This document shows, one piece after another, positions 56,070-57,664 of a stretch of 57,664 nucleotides of DNA. The stretch lies in the IMG/VR virus record IMGVR_UViG_3300042876_000039, positions 1 to 57,664 of that record, one strand, 5' to 3'. The DNA comes from a virus. Each line of letters opens with the position of its first letter. Positions within the stretch are counted from its first letter, which is position 1. A model generated the notes under the pieces. That model saw nothing but the letters and a program-made list of their open reading frames with translations, searched no databases and was not told where the DNA came from. Both the position numbers and the translations under genes were made by a program.

Positions 56070-56992
56070 GATGTTAGTTCCACTAGTGTTGCTGCCAATG
56101 AAATCTCAGGGATTCCAACTAGAGGCAGTTGTGCAAGACCGTTTCTGATTGTAATGATGCTTGCGTCTTTTCGTTCTTGATCCTTACCCCACAAATCCAA
56201 GTTATCGTACATCCACTTGTAAGTGTCTTCGATACGAGTTGGATAAAGTGCGATATATTGCATTAACTGTTGTCTTCCTTCAAGAACTTTGCCCGATTTG
56301 AACAACTGTGTTGCATCAATCAATAGTTCATGTTCACTAGAACCTTCAGCAAGAGGTGCAATCAACTTACCTGAGCTACTGTTCACTTGTAATTGATTCA
56401 AGCACTTGCGCAAGTCAGGATATGAAACACGAACATAGCTGTCTAGTACGTCTAAATCAAAGTCGATACCTTCTGTAACCAGTACAGTTGCGGCTCGTGC
56501 AGTGAATTCAGTACGATCTGGCTTGCTGATATGAACTTTGTGACAACGTGATTCACGCAATGCAGGGATAATCTTGTGTTCGTAGTTACAAGTCAAGATG
56601 AAACGAACAGTTTCAGCATATGCTTCCATATCGTTACGCAACGCAGCCTGAAATTCTGCTGAGGTATAGTCAGCTTCGTCTAGTAGGATGATCTTGAACT
56701 TACCAAAAGGCATTGTTTGTGCGAATGTACCAATCTTGTTACGCACGATATCAACACCGTTCTCACGTGATGCGTTGATTTCTAGAACGTCATAGTCTTC
56801 TACACCAAGTTCATTGATTAGAACCTTTGCAAGTGTGGTCTTACCAGTACCCGGATCACCACTCAATAGCAAGTGAGGAATCATTCCATCAGTTACCCAA
56901 CCTTCTACTTGCTTCTTCAATCGTTCGTCAACGAAAACGTAGTCACTAACTGACTTCGGACGATACTTTTCTACCCAGAGTTGATTCTTCAT
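56066..56992 (-). CDS. 44: Clamp-loader AAA+ subunit (gp44-like)
   Basis: 308 residues (T4 gp44 is 319). WVEKYRPKSVSDYV at the start, Walker A GDPGTGKTTLAKVL, Walker B IILLDEADYTS and the arginine finger in LRESRCHKV are all present. It loads the gp45-like ring. The small subunit gp62 is not found nearby. Coupled to both neighbours by 4-base overlaps. Confidence 0.95.
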   Translation of the reverse strand: MKNQLWVEKYRPKSVSDYVFVDERLKKQVEGWVTDGMIPHLLLSGDPGTGKTTLAKVLINELGVEDYDVLEINASRENGVDIVRNKIGTFAQTMPFGKFKIILLDEADYTSAEFQAALRNDMEAYAETVRFILTCNYEHKIIPALRESRCHKVHISKPDRTEFTARAATVLVTEGIDFDLDVLDSYVRVSYPDLRKCLNQLQVNSSSGKLIAPLAEGSSEHELLIDATQLFKSGKVLEGRQQLMQYIALYPTRIEDTYKWMYDNLDLWGKDQERKDASIITIRNGLAQLPLVGIPEISLAATLVELTS

Positions 56993-57318
56993 CGCTTTAA
57001 TGCTTCCATAGTTACAATATGACCTAATTCTTGTCCCAAGTCTTTGTCGCTTGAGATTACATACAATGTATTCTGATTTCTGTCGGTGCTCTCATTGTAG
57101 CTACGTAGTTCTACTACAGTACCACCGTTTGCATTATACAATGCAAAATTTGTGCTCGGGGAACGCAGTCCTTCATCCCTAGACACACGAGGGCGACCAG
57201 TTGATAATCCACCGACGACTTTATTTGCGTACATGGGCTCTGACTCTGCACCTTCGTTTTGAGATTCTTGCCACGCTTGTTTGCATTTATTAGCAAACCA
57301 CTTATCAAACCATTTCAT
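56989..57318 (-). CDS. Conserved phage protein, unknown function
   Basis: 109 residues. FDKWFANKCKQAWQESQNEG is a helical N-terminus, followed by STNFALYNANGGTVVELRSY and LYVISSDKDLGQELGHIVTM, a small beta-alpha domain. I have seen this pattern in T4-like phages of aquatic bacteria. Located between groES-like and gene 44 homologues. Confidence 0.65.
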   Translation of the reverse strand: MKWFDKWFANKCKQAWQESQNEGAESEPMYANKVVGGLSTGRPRVSRDEGLRSPSTNFALYNANGGTVVELRSYNESTDRNQNTLYVISSDKDLGQELGHIVTMEALKR

Positions 57319-57319
57319 A

Positions 57320-57664
57320 TTAATATACCTGTGTGCTCATTGTTTCGTCATACATCGGCTCGTCTGATACTAATAGTATATCTTTAGGATCGACTTTACG
57401 CAATGTTTGTTTACCCGAAGGAGTCTCGACAGTGATACCACGAGTCCAGCGACCATGGCTGATAAGAATGTACTTACCAATTGCATATTGAGGGTCATTT
57501 TGATCTGGGCCTAGACCATAAATCTTTGCCCAGCGTGGACGAATACCTGCAGACTTTTTATCATCATTCATTAAGATGATACCACCATTGGTGATACGAT
57601 CCTCAAAACTCATTTCGGATACGATAACGTGGTCACGAAAGAACTTTAGACTGTCCACTTTTGT
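57320..57664 (-). CDS. GroES/gp31-like co-chaperonin (start near or beyond window edge)
   Basis: At least 112 residues. FFRDHVIVSEMSFEDRITNGGIILM resembles the GroES core with the mobile-loop region S-F-E-D-R-I-T-N-G-G-I; ARWAKIYGLG-like and GKYILISHGRWTRGITVET strands follow. A GTG at 57658 is the first possible start in the window; the frame stays open to the edge, so the true start may lie outside. T4 gp31 replaces GroES for capsid protein folding. This is the second GroES-like gene of the window. Confidence 0.7.
   Translation of the reverse strand, partial: TKVDSLKFFRDHVIVSEMSFEDRITNGGIILMNDDKKSAGIRPRWAKIYGLGPDQNDPQYAIGKYILISHGRWTRGITVETPSGKQTLRKVDPKDILLVSDEPMYDETMSTQVY

Noticed and set aside
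1-57664. CRISPR array
   Set aside because: No series of direct repeats with spacers was seen; the only long direct repeats are the coding linkers at 39989 and 40943.
1-57664. Prohead protease of the gp21 or other type
   Set aside because: No protein in the window shows the expected serine-protease motifs; the protease needed by the cargo hypothesis must lie elsewhere.

Overview
The window looks like part of the genome of a large T4-like myovirus, probably from fresh water and probably infecting a betaproteobacterium (Burkholderiales). The phage identity rests on a family B DNA polymerase (gp43-like), sliding clamp (gp45-like), clamp-loader ATPase (gp44-like), a DsbA-like late-transcription protein, a T4 RNase H-type 5'-3' exonuclease, a gp31/GroES-like co-chaperonin, a holin, PhoH, and tight ATGA/TAATG-coupled gene strings almost all on the minus strand. 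The host guess rests mainly on a Bug/TctC-type periplasmic binding protein, a family expanded in Burkholderiales. It is an inference. No genes for capsid, portal, terminase or prohead protease lie in the window.

Layout. 1-6.8 kb (minus): membrane TPR protein, SPFH/band 7 protein, small conserved genes, 5'-3' exonuclease, GIY-YIG-like protein, ParB/DGQHR-like protein, UV endonuclease. Most of these have near-perfect sigma70-type promoters (TTGACA, 17 bp, TATAAT-like) with a palindrome at or near the -10. 6.8-12.2 kb (plus): a late cluster of basic protein, GP88-like protein, superoxide dismutase and two GNAT-domain proteins. 12.2-28.4 kb (minus): a metabolic and modification block with sugar epimerase, glycosyltransferases, QueE, a D-amino-acid dehydrogenase, QueD, three nucleotidyltransferase-type proteins, FolE, GroES, a DpdA-like DNA 7-deazaguanine transglycosylase and the sliding clamp. 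28.4-32.1 kb: 2OG oxygenase, DNA polymerase, DsbA-like protein. 32.1-48.3 kb: mostly late proteins, including an HExxH peptidase, sulfotransferase-like P-loop proteins, a TctC-like protein, a secreted nuclease, a GH19 lysin, Dps, a multi-module precursor protein, nucleotidyltransferase-fold proteins and an 870-residue ligase-like/adenylyltransferase-like fusion. 48.3-57.7 kb: ClpA with a DnaJ/CbpA protein, holin, structural-type proteins, PhoH (plus), clamp loader and GroES-like protein.

The most notable signal is a set of 12 proteins whose N-termini follow the plan M-(R/K)-x-x-(E)-(F/I/L)-(I/L)-x-E or a shorter variant. This closely resembles the capsid-targeting sequence of T4 internal proteins, which the gp21 prohead protease removes at (I/L)-x-E. 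The carriers are enzymes or enzyme-like: superoxide dismutase, GNAT proteins, a zinc peptidase, a GH19 muramidase/chitinase, nucleotidyltransferases. Several also contain internal (L/I/V)-x-E sites, especially Q-G-V-x-E-(G/A/D), between modules. In two proteins such a site lies directly before a twin-arginine (RRGFL) signal-like segment, so maturation would expose a Tat-type signal at a new N-terminus. I infer a cargo system in which enzymes are packed inside the head, cut into modules by the prohead protease, delivered with the DNA, and in part re-exported to the periplasm. Many of these genes sit behind a GATAAATA late-promoter-like box, in some cases only 4-7 bases before the ATG.

Two further themes stand out. 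FolE, QueD, QueE and DpdA point to 7-deazaguanine in the phage DNA, with no QueC in the window. ClpA (with an IGF loop for ClpP), DnaJ and two GroES-like proteins point to phage control of host protein quality machinery.
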